Positions 9,815 to 22,214 of a stretch of DNA of 39,458 bases are shown here, piece after piece. Position 1 is the first letter of the stretch. Each line of letters opens with the position of its first letter. The stretch covers positions 1-39,458 of the forward strand of contig VJWN01000015.1 of assembly GCA_007644065.1 (NCBI GenBank). Direction: 5' to 3'. The stretch comes from Margaritispora aquatica (taxonomy: Eukaryota; Ascomycota; Leotiomycetes; Helotiales; Discinellaceae). The position numbers were made by a program, and so were the translations under genes. Below the pieces are notes generated by a model. The model made no database searches. It was not told where the DNA came from and saw only the letters and a program-made list of their open reading frames with translations.

Positions 9815-12800
9815 AGTCTTTTGACAGATTATACGATCTTGCGTGATTCAATCTTAGATATCTCTACTTTCAAGACGCTTCCACAGGCTTAAGTCGCAGA
9901 AGTCTTGGCTATCTTGAGATGGTGTACAGTCCATTGTTCGCGTATCCCGCTCATGGACTTCAGAATTACGAGAAGACTCTTATTGATTCCTCGACAACCA
10001 TGATTATTCGCGGTTATCTACCTTCTAAAGATGCTCTTTAAGTATATCAAAGAGATATCTGATAATTTGTTCTTATCGAAAGACTAGACTTAGTATACGC
10101 TTCCGTCCGATGACTTCCTCTACCAAAACTAGGCGTAGAGGACATCACAGACAATTCCTCCAGAACTATGATGATTCGTGTTGCTATAATCTATGGCAAT
10201 GTTTTCGATACTTCAGAGAAAGTGATCTACTCGTCTGGATGATGAAAAGATTCAAGATGTTCTTAGATTGATGCTTGATGCCTCACCCCGCCAAAACTAT
10301 GCTTAGAGACATCATATAAGATTTCTTAACAACCACTCATTTTCTTGACATCGAGTCCTCTTGAGAGATTTATGAGAGATAAAATAAGGTGTTTCGCCTT
10401 TTATTTGTAATGTGACAAGTCAGATTATAGTCATACTGACATATGATGCAAGATCATACCAGGCACTGCGGGGAGGACATCAAGGACAATTCCCCGACAA
10501 CTACAAAACTTCGTGATGACTCGTGTTTTTGAGTGACTTATAGAGTGCATCTGGCATGATTCGCCTTTTATTAAATATGCGAAAGATCAGGATGCGGTTA
10601 CTTTCGTGCACGATGTATCCTCCTCTTAAAACACAGTGGAAGGAACATTATAAAGGATTCCTCGACAACTACTATGTTTTTTTTTGGCAATCTGTGCTTG
10701 CTAGGTGTTTATTATATATAACTGCAAAGATCTCGCTTTTTATTGCAAAGAGAAAGTTGAGATTGATATTGGAATGAGAGAGGATGTCGTCTCTTACCAA
10801 AATTCGGTGGAAAGGACACCGTAAAGGATTCCTCGACGACTCTTATCTTTCGCGACAATATATATTCTCTGAATATTGATTATATATAACTGTAGTGATA
10901 CTGCATTTCTTTACAAAGCGAAAGATGATATTGAACTTAGGTTGAGATATGGTGTACCCTCCTGCTGAAATTTTGTGGAGGGGACATCATGTCTAGTTCC
11001 TCGAAAACCATTAGCTTTCGGGACAATCCACGTTTGCATAGTACTAACCGAGAATTGCTTCACATATCCTGCTCGTCATTCTGTCACGAAAGTTCAGATC
11101 AACCTTGCGTTGACCCATAGTGTACTCTCTCGCTAAAGTTTGGTGTGGAGGATATTATGAATGATTTCTTAATAACTACTTTGATTCGTGAAAACGTGGG
11201 ATATACATGTCTATAATGAATATACATCTAATGGTCTTCCTAATATTTTTCAGGTGAAAGTTCAATTTCCATATATAATGTCGTACTATACACTCCACCG
11301 CAAAAGTTAGGTGTGGGGGACATCACAAGTGATTCCTCCACAACTATAATGATTCGCGAAAGAACATATGGTCTAGGTATCAATCATATAGAAATACAAA
11401 GGTGCTGCTAATCTTTTTATGGTAAAACTTCAAGTTCTATATATAGGGTCGCACTATGTATCCCACCGCAAAAGCTTGGTGAAATGGACATCACAAGCGA
11501 TTCTTCAACAATTATACTAATTCGTGAAAGGAAATATGGTCTAGACATCAATAGAATGGCTTTATACAAGTTTTGCATTTTTTCCTCTAAGAAAACTTCG
11601 ATCTATAGGTATACTAACATATCGTATACTGTCCCTATAAAACATTAGCGCAAAGGACATCATAAACGATTCCTTATCAACCATACACATTCGCATCAAT
11701 TCCTCTTGCACAGATCTTTTATGTGTATATAGACAAGATTCTTGCTTATCTTTATAGCACGAAATTTTAAATTAGACACATGCCAACACCTCATATGTCA
11801 TCACACCAAGGTGGAGTCTGGGAATAATATGAGCGATTCCTCCACAACTATGATGGTTCGCATGGAGTACTTTGGTACGGGTTCTCTCCAAGCCTCTATA
11901 CGAGATTCCTACTAATCTTTATAACAAGAAAGTCCAAAGTTATAAAGTCGTTAATATCTCACGTGTCGTTGTAGCAAAGTTAGCTGTGTATACATCAAGC
12001 GATTTCTCCACAACAAACAAAATTCGTACTGATTCCTTTGGTCCAGATCTTGATTAAACGTGTCTTCGGAGATTCTACTTACCTTTTCCTTTTGAAAGTT
12101 CAATTTACATGAGCGACACTCCCTCATGTGACTTCACTTCTCATGACCGGATACGGGGCATACTGGGTACATACAGATGACTTCTATACAACATTATCTC
12201 AGATATATATCTTGAGCCTAAGGCCTCAAAAGCACTATATGAATACATTACCTCTGTTGGGCACTTGGGATAGAAGTTAGGTATACAAACCTGTAGCTTA
12301 GATAAGTTCATGTTATATAGGTCAGCTGACACCGTACCAAGTATGCGTGAAGGACATTTGAAATGATATGTTCACGACCATGGAATTGCACATCGTGATA
12401 CAGAAGGTACACAATAAATCAATATAGTTGAATCAATATGCCCCAATTTAATACACAGAAACCGAGGATAGCGGATATACCTGTGATCGGTACAGCCCCA
12501 TGTGATGTCATACCAGAACAAGATAGACAAATATATCAAACGATTCCTCAACAACCATGAACTTTCTCGTCAAGATAAGTTGGGTAAGGGCTCTTAAACT
12601 CTATCGGAAGCTATTGTGCTTCCGTAAATACAGGGAATCATAAGATCGCATATATACTTACGCCCCATATCCGCTTATATGACGCCGCAGCATCACAGGA
12701 CAAGAAAATATATCAGAGGATTCCTCGATAACCATGAACTTTCTCATTAAACTACACGAGATCAGGGCTTTTAGGGTCTATTCAAAACTATCACGCTCAC

Positions 12801-14300
12801 GAAAACAAAGGGAAACACAAGATCTCATATATACTTGTACTCCATATATGCTCACATGACACCGCACTAAAAATTGACAAGAGAATATATCGAATGATTC
12901 CTCAACAACCATGAAGTTTCTAATAAAGCTACGTAAGTTGAAGGCTTACAAATGGTATTAAAAACTATTATGATTATAAAAAGATAAGGAAACATTAGAT
13001 CGCTGGTGTAGTTGCGTTCCGTATAAACTCATACCACTCTACACCAAGAATAGACATAAAATATACCTCAAACGATTCCTCAACAACTATTAACTTTCTC
13101 ATCAAAATACTGAAGAGATAGACTCTTTAGCTACACTGGAAACTTTTGAGCTTATAAAAATATAAGGAAACATAATACTTGCGTTCCATTTTTACTTACA
13201 CGTCCCGAAACCAAAGATCAATGCAGAGAACATACTAGGCGATTCCTCGACAACCCTTGACTTTCTCGTCAAGCTACAAGAGCTAGAGACGCTTGAACAG
13301 AGTTGAAAACTTTGTTGCTTATATAAATCCAAGGAATCTTGACATCGCAAATGCATTGACGTTATATACACACTTGTAGAACATTGCACCTAAACGAAAC
13401 GCAAAAGACTTCTCAACCGATTTCTCAACAACCATGAACTTTCCCGATGGATCTAGACGTAGTTACTATTATGATATATGGATAAACAGATTGGCCTAGT
13501 TTAATCTCATGAAAAGACGAGGAAACGTTAATAATTGTTTTCTATATAGCCGTCATAGAGATTTCTAGACTAATATTATCTCGAACGATTCCCCGACAAC
13601 TATAAGCTTTCCCATCAAATCAAGCAGAGTGTGTGATTATAGGATATGGGTGGACAGATTTGCCTAATTTAATCCCAAAGAAAGACGAGGAAACGCTAAC
13701 AATTGTCTTCTATGTAGTCTTCACCGGGATATCTAGACCAACTTCATCTCGAACGATTTCTCATCAACTATGGACTTTCGTGTCAAACCAAGCAGAGGAT
13801 ATGATTAAAAGACATGAACAAACAGATTGGCTTAATTTAATTCCATGGAAAGATAAGGAAACATGAACATTGATCTTCTATATAGTATCCACCGAGATTA
13901 CTAGACCGAGGACATATCAAGTGATTCCTTTACAACAGTCAAGTTTCTTATTAAGCCAAGCCTAAAATAGGATTGTAAGATACAATTGAATAGATTGACC
14001 TCGTCTAATTCTATAGAAATATAAGAAAACATAAGCAATGATATCCGATGAAGCCTTCACCGGGAATTGTCGTCCAGCAATATCTCGAGTGGTTTCTAGA
14101 CAACCATTAAGTTTCGTATTAAGCTACGATTGTCAGGTATATATGACCTTTGGCTAATGCAGATCGTCTATCCTTTATACATCGAAAACGAAAACTACGC
14201 ATATGATTTATTCTATATGGCATCCAGCGAAGTCTCTATCTTGACAATATCTCGAGTCATTTCCCTATGGCCATCAAGTTCCACATCCAAAACATGAGTA
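9815..14300 (+). repeat. Array 1: about 27 degenerate tandem units with a conserved core, spaced 166-186 bp
   Basis: A core close to GATTCCTCgACAACCATGAA, followed by TTTCG or ATTCG, recurs in one orientation. The core G lies at 9815 (weak), 9985, 10153, 10320, 10488, 10656, 10827, 10995, 11163, 11331, 11499, 11668, 11835, 12001, 12179 (weak), 12365 (weak), 12542, 12719, 12896, 13074, 13241, 13419, 13587, 13755, 13923, 14091 and 14258. Spacing is 166-171 up to 12001, mostly 177-178 from 12365 to 13419, then 167-168. In the first half GGACATCA usually precedes the core by about 14 bases; in the second half this becomes AATATATC or TATCTCGAAC and the tail becomes TTTCTCRTCAA. The rest of each unit is poorly conserved. 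There is no long open frame on either strand and no RIP-like AT bias. I do not recognise the family. Confidence 0.93.
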
Positions 14301-17030
14301 AGAGATTGAAACAGGGAATTGGACTCAACTCCTTTCACCCTAGTACACTGTGGCCAAGAATAGTATGTGTGAACTGTATACAGTCCTAGCGGACTCCATA
14401 CCTTTGGTTATTCTTACAATGATTAGGTTTCATGTGCTGTAGAGCGATATGGAGGTATGTAATATGGTTTTGGATCAATCTAGCTTGAAATCTGTAGGTT
14501 TGCGTGCTTCATACATGAGAGGTTAGGGTCGGGTTCTTCTCACCTTCAGAGAGTTGAGATTCCAATCCTGCATTTTCTCGCACGAGAGTATGAGCCTTTC
14601 ATTCTGAGCCTTCAATCAGAAGACCAATAGTAGGGTTCCCATTAAACTTGTCGTCTTGACTTGGCCTTTATGTAAAAGTTTTTTTTTAAGACATCAACCT
14701 TCGCTATTTCTTCAGTGGATTTGTCGACGACATCAACTCCTTTTCGTGAGTAAGAATTTGGATTCAAGCCAATCCAGACAATGCATAGTGAGTCATCGAT
14801 AGCCAATCATGCATTTTTCAAGTACGAGTTAACTGTGTTGGATTCCAAAATTCTCGCTTTCTCGTCGCACCCCACTTCGGTCAGGAGTGAGATCATTTGT
14901 ATCCTTAAAGAACTACTGTCTTTGTATCAAAGGTAGGCTGGCAAACGCTCAAAGTTATAGGAAGTCATATATTCATGTCGCAGAGAGTGATTCATATCTA
15001 ATAGTTGAGGCCAATACGCTCAACGACTCGCTAAACGTATTCGAACAGAGCTCAATTATGTCTCGAGATACAGGCAGGGATTGAATATATCTTCGAGTAG
15101 AACGTTTGATATGAACCATCAATAATTTAAAGTGGTGATGTATACTCTATTATAGGTGATTCTCAGTTGTATAATAGGTAGCTTAAAGTTTCAGTCTCCA
15201 GAGACACACGTCAGCATAAATATCACCAAATTTTTGAATAAATAATTCAGAATGGCAGTAGGAACCTAAAGAAATATACTCTCGCCCAGTTTCGATGGAA
15301 GGAGCAAAGTTTAAGATTGCATGCTACTTTTCAAATGTGCGAGGAGTGGGAACGTTGAGAAGTTCCCTAAGTGATTGATATCGAATGAGCACCTGAAAGT
15401 ATGAGAATAATGTCACCAAAAGTCGTTCTCAACAATTCCACTAAATATTGATATGGAGAGAGCATAATTAAGGCCAATGCTCTCGTGTCAATGTATAGCT
15501 GACAAACAAAGTGAGACGACAAAATATTTTATTACTACTGGGCCAACGTTGGAGATGACAGGGCTCTGGGAACCAGCTAATGTAAACCTTCGACATCGTC
15601 TGATTCTATACATAATCTCCGTTATGCCAAGTAGCACGTAGAGCAATCTATTAGACTATAATATCCTCCAATTACTGAATGAAATCCACGATGGTGAAGA
15701 ATATAAGGAGTTCTCTAAAGGTGGAGCCGCCACCATTTTAAAGAATTTTAGTGAGTTCTCAACAATTATATAAGATCTTTCGATTTTGTCAAGATTAGGG
15801 GGAAAGGAATAGCTTAGGGGTCATGTAGCACACAGAAACCATCACATTATCGAGTTGTCCACTTGTATACACGTCTACGAAATCTAGTCAATCGTTATGA
15901 TACTATAAAGTTGATAGCTTTCTCTAGGCCTAGCAACTTTACTAATCTTCTCCAGAAGTTCTAATCCCTTTGAAGTATTGGGTTTCCGACTGTAGAGATA
16001 TTCGACGGTATGTTAGTATAATGACTTAGAAAAGCCTGAAAAGTGACATGACTGAAAGGCTAGCCATTGAAGAGAGATTGTGACTCTATGAGGCGTTAGT
16101 GATGGAACATATTCCAGTAGTATACGTATAGTTACGTAGAAGTTAGGCTATTTTCTAGTATATTATATTGTAGACTCCAATGTAATTCGGGCTGTCTTTG
16201 AGACTCTCATCTTCTTAGCAGCTATACAGCAAAACATATCTTGCGAAATCCAGTACTAGTGCGCTATATAGAGTACGGACTTGGATTGTTGAATATACTA
16301 ATCTTGAGACTAAAAGTTAGCCAAAGCATTATATTCTATAAGCTACAGCCTGGTGGATTGTTGTGTCTTTAGCGACGATAGAGGAGAACAATATCATTTA
16401 ACATTGAACTGAAAACATTGCTAATACTTGAAAGTCTCTTTCAATCCTTGACAATCCTTAGGAATATCATGGCAATATAATCTCGCGACATATCTGGTGA
16501 CCTAATTCAAGCACATGAAAGAAAAGATCCAAGATTCTATTAGTATGGCTCATGGTAGTATAGCGTCCGGTTTTTTCAAATATCATCTTATTCCTGTAGT
16601 CTCTTTGGTTTAGTTTTATCTACCAGAGCCGCTAGTCAGTCCATCTTGAGACAGCCAATGACTTTGTAAAGCTAAGAAGGAATAGCTCTATATATCTGTA
16701 TATAATAGTATATAACATAGATTGGTTCAAGCACTGTATATTTTACAGCTAATAACAAGCTTAAATGTTTACAAAATGCTCAAAACTCTATATGGCGAGC
16801 GAACCTCAAAGGCAATCTTTTCGCAATTCAATATAATCAAGGAATTCATACTTGCTTAGGCGCTCGAGGTTTTGAGTATTCTATTTATAATATGATCTCA
16901 TCTCTCAGCTGTCAGTAATGTTTTCAGTAAACAAGTGAGGCCGTAGGATGGATAGGGTTCATCCTATCGCTTTATATCTTAGTCCTCTATAATAAGCACA
17001 GAATAATATGGAAGATATAGAAGCCGTGAG
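14301..17030. other. Gene-free region with possible decayed array units
   Basis: No gene is supported; a 65-codon frame at 14887-15084 is unremarkable. Weak core-like matches in the array orientation appear at about 15158 (GTGATTCTCAGTTG), 15423 (GTTCTCAACAATTCC), 15602 (GATTCTATACATAATC) and 15753 (GAGTTCTCAACAATTATA). They are roughly one to two array periods apart and may be remains of an extension of array 1. Confidence 0.35.
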
Positions 17031-17072
17031 CTTTAAAAGCATACCATCCTTTTTAGATTCCCGGAAAAAGTA
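17031..17072. repeat. Direct repeat, copy 1 (pair with 17587-17637)
   Basis: CTTTARAAGCATACCATCCT, then TTTTTAGATTCCCGG and AAAAAGTA, recurs 556 bp downstream. Flanks outside the repeat differ. It could be the termini of a small insertion or a segmental duplication. Confidence 0.8.
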
Positions 17073-17586
17073 GTTTGTTGGTATTTAGATTTTCCCATAT
17101 GCTACCTCGGGACGAGGCGGGCTACGTACTGCCACTATTCGAGGGCCAGTCCAGTGGCACATGGTGTGTATCAATAACATTATCACTGTTGGGATGTGGC
17201 CCGAATGAAGTCGGTAGGGTGGTGAACCGTCAAGAGATTTGAAACGCTTATGAATTGGCCTGCAATACGTACAGGTCTGCTGACGTCTTTGGAGCTGGGC
17301 GACCAGGGTCATAGTAGGAAAGGAGATCAGTTTTAGGATCCCAACCAACTAACTGGTCAGTATAATGTTGATATACAGAGTGATCTATGAATATCTTAAT
17401 ATCACCAACGATCATCAACGCGGTGCGACGTCTTAGGGCTCGACAGAAGTCGTTCTTGAAGGCGGTGAGGAGAGGAAGTCGTGTTGATACACGTGGGGAA
17501 GGTAACCATGGTAGAGAAAGTACAGAGATATAATATCCCCAACAGTATGAACTAGATAGTACAGAGGAATCCAGTCGTCAGCTGAA

Positions 17587-17637
17587 CTTTAGAAGCATAC
17601 CATCCTTCTTAGATTCTTAGATTCCCGGAAAAAGTAA
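17587..17637. repeat. Direct repeat, copy 2 (pair with 17031-17072)
   Basis: Same sequence as copy 1, but AGATTCTT is internally duplicated, making it 9 bp longer. The 514 bp between the copies hold a minus frame (17085-17348, 87 codons) with no recognisable domain. Confidence 0.8.
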
Positions 17638-18360
17638 TCTCAACCTTGCTCTTGAACACCTAATATTCATAGGTATAAGTAATGTCTACATTTTTGATTC
17701 ATAGTTTCAAACACGGATAAATCAACCAACTTTTTGTCTACACACTTGGCATCGGGTACTGAGAATATCCAACGAATGCGTATAACATAAGAGGACCACA
17801 AGATGTTTAAGTTGGAAGGTTAAAGAATTATCGTGAAGTGTTGGGTAGTAATATCCTGAGAGACATCCCGACGACATTAAGCGAGATTGCGATACACAGG
17901 GAAATGTGCATATCTACGGATTATACAAGTGATGATTGGCCTGGATTGACGTATACAGGATATTAGTGACCTAAATAGCGTTATCTTCTTCCGTTTGGTC
18001 TCAAAGGTATTAATATTCAAATTCGGGATTTTCACCACGGGCTCCATCCCCCATTCCGTCATTCATTTCCGAGTGGCGTTATGTTTTATTTTGACTTTGA
18101 GTTGGTATGGCATCGATAGTGAGCAGCTGTGTCAATTCCCAGACATTAGAATGGTCAGCGAGGGTCTTTTAAAGGTAGCGTATGCAACAAAAGGGTAAAA
18201 GCCAACTAAGAGACGATGACCTAGGCTTTGGGAATACTTGATGATGAATTCTGGTGGACTTCATGTCTGTATACTTTGCTGACCTACATGGCTTTTATGA
18301 CCATCCTTGAGTCAAGACGTCTCGTAACGACATGAAAGGATACTTGGCATGGAATTGGCG
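17638..18360. other. Gene-free region
   Basis: Only short overlapping frames on opposite strands (17877-18062 minus, 17995-18198 plus) are present, with no domain or splice logic. I see no structured element. Confidence 0.3.
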
Positions 18361-18381
18361 AACCCCTATGTTAGTGGGGTT
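18361..18381. repeat. Small perfect hairpin
   Basis: AACCCC and GGGGTT form a 6-bp stem around a 9-base loop. No poly-T tract follows and no gene ends here, so it is not called a terminator. Confidence 0.4.
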
Positions 18382-18571
18382 ATGTCATACCGAGAGCAAG
18401 GGTAGGTATTCACGAATACGAGTTGAAGTGGCAATATATTCACGAGGCCAATGTATATCACATCAATCAGGTTATCAGAGGACTTATCTTTAACATTTGG
18501 ATGTAAATACCCACATCATGAGAGTCTCAATTCAGTTGGCAACGAATATGATACCATCAGTGCTCATATGG

Positions 18572-19021
18572 GAGATTACTACTAAGAGGTGAGCCTCTAA
18601 GCTAATGAGTGAAGCGAAAGTCTAAAGGGTAAGGACGTGGGGCTTTGAGTGATAAAACACGAAAGGTGTGAATCACACCCTAGATATAAACACCTCCTGT
18701 GATAGAAGTAGAAGGGAATGTTTTCACCCTAGCGGTAATCAAAATCTAGGTATACTTTCACGAGATTACTGCGAGAGAAGCGAGCTGATGAGTGAAGCGA
18801 GAGTCTAAGTGATCGGGTGTGATGGACCTTGAATGTATAATGGGAAGAGGGATCTGTGGATGATTACTTTTATATTGGATACTGCTTGTGATAGGATATG
18901 AAGACGATCGCTAGCGAAGCTCAGTAATAGTTGGGTTTTGCGCCACAGTTTGGAAGGACATACGCTACAGCTGAGAGGGATACTAACATACATTATACTA
19001 AGCTAATGGACGAGGCGAAAG
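18572..19021 (+). repeat. Three spaced copies of a CTRATGAGTGAAGCGARAG motif
   Basis: GCTAATGAGTGAAGCGAAAG at 18601, GCTGATGAGTGAAGCGAGAG at 18784 and GCTAATGGACGAGGCGAAAG at 19002 are 183 and 218 bp apart. The first two are also preceded by GAGATTACT (18572 and 18762). Between them lies a perfect hairpin GGTGTG-AAT-CACACC at 18665-18679. This is either a second, shorter tandem family with a spacing similar to the arrays, or related small RNAs. The motif resembles a hammerhead ribozyme core, but complete stems I and III could not be drawn. Confidence 0.6.
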
Positions 19022-20514
19022 AAAAAATATGAAAACGTATCTCGGAGGCCTGCTAATGAAATACAGAGCAAGTTTATAATTTCTCTCATGAAGATGATTT
19101 GCATGGAGTGGAAAGTGAAAAGAATTGCCAACAGAAATCTGGGGATGATTGGAATCGAGAATTACATTTTGGTTTAATAATAAGATGGATGAGACAGAGT
19201 TCTGAAGCTTGACTTGTGTGTAAAGGACTGACATTAAATGTCGCCAAGTATTCCATCTAGGTTTGGTTAGAGACTAAACTTATACGAGCATGAAGTATTG
19301 GACTCTTTGACTCTGGAACTTGGAAGATGTGGCAAACCTAACAGATCTTAGCACGAGTAGCTGCTATCTGAAGTGTGTTGTCGATGGAGTTCAACTTCAA
19401 ATCAACTTAGAAGAAGGTCAAAGTCTGACATCCGCATTTACAACTATACGCTGGTTGGAGCATCATAGTAGCTCTCCTCGATCTCTACCAGACCCAGAGC
19501 CTAATTCTCATGCTCGTCCTAAACACCTCCCACCTTTTGCTCTATACCACTGTCGTCAAAACCAAGAGGCAAACCATACTTGAGATGAGATGGGTATCTG
19601 TCACACTCGCGTGTGGAATTATAATATTAGATGGTGGTGCCATTAGTAGGCGCTGCTTTCTCGCAGTCTTTGATCACAAAAAATGACCCACTTTTGGTTT
19701 CTTATCTAGGGCGAACTACATCTCCAAAATCACTTTGATTCATATCTCTTCTCAAGTTCTATATATCATTTCTGCGTTGTGAACAGCCAGTGGCATCTCT
19801 TCCATAATTATGTATAACCCTGGCCAAGTTCATGAAGACGGTGACAGGTAGGGTCCAAATAGTCCTTCACATCTCGTTGTGCAACTGACACACCTGCGCA
19901 GACCGAAGGCGTGGGAACATGTGCCGCTTCTGGTTTGGAACGACAGGAAGAGAGGGAGTGTGCTTCGCTGGACAGGGACATTGAGGATCCAAGTTATGTG
20001 ATAGATATAAGGCTAGCTTGTAGGCACTGCCCGTGTTAAAAAATATATGTGACATACTTCACACTTTTAGCTTGCGAGATATGAGGATCACGAAAGGAAA
20101 TGCGATGAAGGGCCATCGGGAATCTGGAGAAGTTGGGGAGTAGCCGTGCTGTTGACATTCCGTGATAAGTTATGTATGACTCGAGAAACGTCGCAGTCAT
20201 GCATTAAATTTATGTCCTGATTGACGTTAGGTGGAGTATAACTTGCAGACAAGGTGTGGTATTTATTGATGAAGCTTGTCGGGGAACAAGGGAATGAATC
20301 ATTGATACGACTTTTGTAGTCGACAACATGTAGAGAAAGAAATTTGCACAACTTCCAAATTCTAAGCAGAGAAGACGACATTGATACGATCATTCCAAAG
20401 AACCTAAACGACACTTGGGATGCAATGAAAATGATGCCCTAGATAGCTCAAGGCACTAAATGGCATTACAGATTGGCTAGAAATCCAAGTCGTGCACTGA
20501 AGCAAGGTCACGAA
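19022..20514. other. Mostly gene-free; minus-strand frames may be decayed coding sequence
   Basis: Short frames here are almost all on the minus strand (18998-19234, 19867-20055, 20088-20414). The last, 108 codons, has protein-like composition (for example LSASYTPPNVNQDINL) but no start, domain or intact neighbour. A decayed leftward gene continuing from 20708 is possible. One plus frame (19320-19583) is not supported. Confidence 0.3.
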
Positions 20515-20708
20515 GCTTGAACACTGCCAAAAAGTTGAAACTGCTCTTCTGCAAGTGACAGGAGATCTAATTGGGTTTCTTGCAGTTTGGTTCATGGATG
20601 TCGAGGTAATCCTCCTTTCCAATGCACAAAGAAAAGCATCTCAGAGTTGTAAGGTAAAGAAAGGTTTGCAACGACAGTGGCTTTGAGGGGTTTCGGGACT
20701 TCAATTTC
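20515..20708 (-). pseudogene. Decayed coding fragment, unknown family
   Basis: Reading leftward from 20708, one frame gives EIEVPKPLKATVVANLSLPY and about 17 more residues, ending in a stop after GGLPRHP. After a frameshift another frame gives QETQLDLLSLAEEQFQLFGS before a further stop. Both stretches look like real protein and abut, so a gene broken by an indel is likely. An A10 run just upstream (20709-20718 on plus as T) may hide another slip. The family is not recognised. Confidence 0.35.
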
Positions 20709-20759
20709 TTTTTTTTTTCTATCTCGAAAGATTTATCTGGCATGATATCTGCTTTACGC

Positions 20760-22130
20760 TTCTGTTCAGCCGTACGTAACCTAGCCGTCTTAGAGCCGGC
20801 ACAAATCTACAACAACAAATAGCATCGTATGTGGCAATCTTCCTTGGTGGGCTGTAATTCCGCATCAATTGAGGAGAATACACGAGTTTGAAATATAGGA
20901 GTATGGGGAACCTGGATGGGGGAGAGATTGGATGGCATGGGATGGAAGTGTAAAGAAATTGAGAGCTGGTGATGAAACATGCTCCACTAATCCCTTCATG
21001 GGTTGTACAAACTCCATGGCCACATCCCGTAGGCCACCTAGTCTTTAGAGCATCCATTTGCATTCTGTGAAGTTCATACTAGCATATCATGAAGGCGAAT
21101 GTCGCCAAATCGATTTGAAAAATGCAGTGCCACAGGTGGTGATGTGATTGCACATACAGTTCGCATGATGTAGGAAGCAATCACAAGATTGCTGTGCACA
21201 TAGCAGCAACCGTTCCATTCAAGCTCCACAGAATGGTATCCAACCTGCAGAAGTATCTTGCAGATAGAAAGACGGTAGGGCAAATAGACAATGTAACAAT
21301 CGTCCTGTCACCGTATTTGTTCTAGAAATGGTGTAAAAACTCCTCTATGAGGTTCTCATCCACTAGAAGTACACTCAGAAGAGTATCTCCAATCTATAAA
21401 CAACAATTTCTTACATCACTACACCTAGATGGTACTGCAGTATATGCACATAGGTAGCACTTGCAACTGTATATCTGCCACCAAGAGCAAAACATGATAC
21501 GCAAGATGTCGTGAAGCACTGAGGGTTGGGGAAAAGAACGAGTAGATAACCGAGCAATGACGTAGCGAGGAAAATACACACTAGAATCTATTATACCTAG
21601 TACGGATCAGAGAGAAGTGGGATATGAAGGCTGGTGGATTCTTGATGAGGAACACTGGCTCACTTCAAGATCCAAAAAAAACCCACAAATGGCTACTCAG
21701 CAACGCAGTAGCTCAGGGTGGCGAGCAGAACTACAGATCTGTTAATTGTCTTCCTCCTGCTTTCTCTCAAGATCAGGAAGTAATAGAATGAGGCGTCGAA
21801 CAACAAGGCAGACTGAGTAATAGTTGGAAATGAATTCGTGAACATCTCGGGCACAGGAAGGGAAGAGAAGTTCGATGACCAGCAAGATAAATGGAAATGT
21901 AGGAAACAAAAATGGGTAGTGCAGGGAACAGGTGGCGGGAGATTGACGCAAACTGTTTCCAACAAATGGCAGAGCCCAAGAAAGATAAATGATACGCAAA
22001 GACTCACATAGCTGTATGCCAATTTTCCTCGTCATTCCCTGGCCCTTTCTAGCCTGTATGCTACTCCTCGATATGACCAGCCCGCTCTTGAATTCAATTC
22101 CATTCCTCAACAAATCTTGTATGTCCTCCA
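20760..22130. other. Gene-free region with small minus-strand frames
   Basis: Minus frames at 20719-21063, 21074-21283, 21394-21579 and 21742-22233 show no domain, signal peptide or splice pattern I can defend. Nothing else is visible. Confidence 0.3.
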
Positions 22131-22133
22131 CTT

Positions 22134-22214
22134 GACCGAGGCCGTTCCTTGTTCGTATGTCTTGAAACTGCTGTATGCACTCCCCCACGCGACCGAGGCC
22201 GTTCCTTATTCGTA
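22134..22214 (-). repeat. Diverged 57-bp tandem repeat
   Basis: GACCGAGGCCGTTCCTTRTT, then CGTA, occurs at 22134 and 22191, 57 bp apart (19 codons), with partly matching flanks (TGTATGYNCTCC upstream of each). In a minus frame it encodes a repeated RNGLGxV peptide; in another, a repeated TNKERPRS peptide. The multiple of three hints at former coding sequence. Confidence 0.65.

Noticed and set aside
12542..14290. Array cores as start codons of small peptides: ACAACCATGAACTTTCTC is an excellent initiation context and many array 1 cores read M/I-N/K-F-L-V/I-K
   Set aside because: The following codons diverge at once and stop within 15-40 codons, the ATG is lost in many units (ATT, CTT, ACG, ATA), and array 2 does not keep the frame. 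Period classes of 166-188 are not kept as multiples of three.
9815..14300. Array read as a CRISPR array
   Set aside because: The organism is a fungus, the core is imperfect, spacers are about 140-160 bp and no cas genes are present.
14521..14540. TTAGGG-containing sequence as an internal telomere
   Set aside because: A single hexamer, expected by chance.
17085..17348. 87-codon minus frame inside the direct-repeat interval
   Set aside because: No domain, and composition consistent with chance in non-coding DNA.
22099..22120. Isolated CATTCCTCAACAA resembling the array core
   Set aside because: Only the first half matches and no neighbours occur at array spacing; probably chance.
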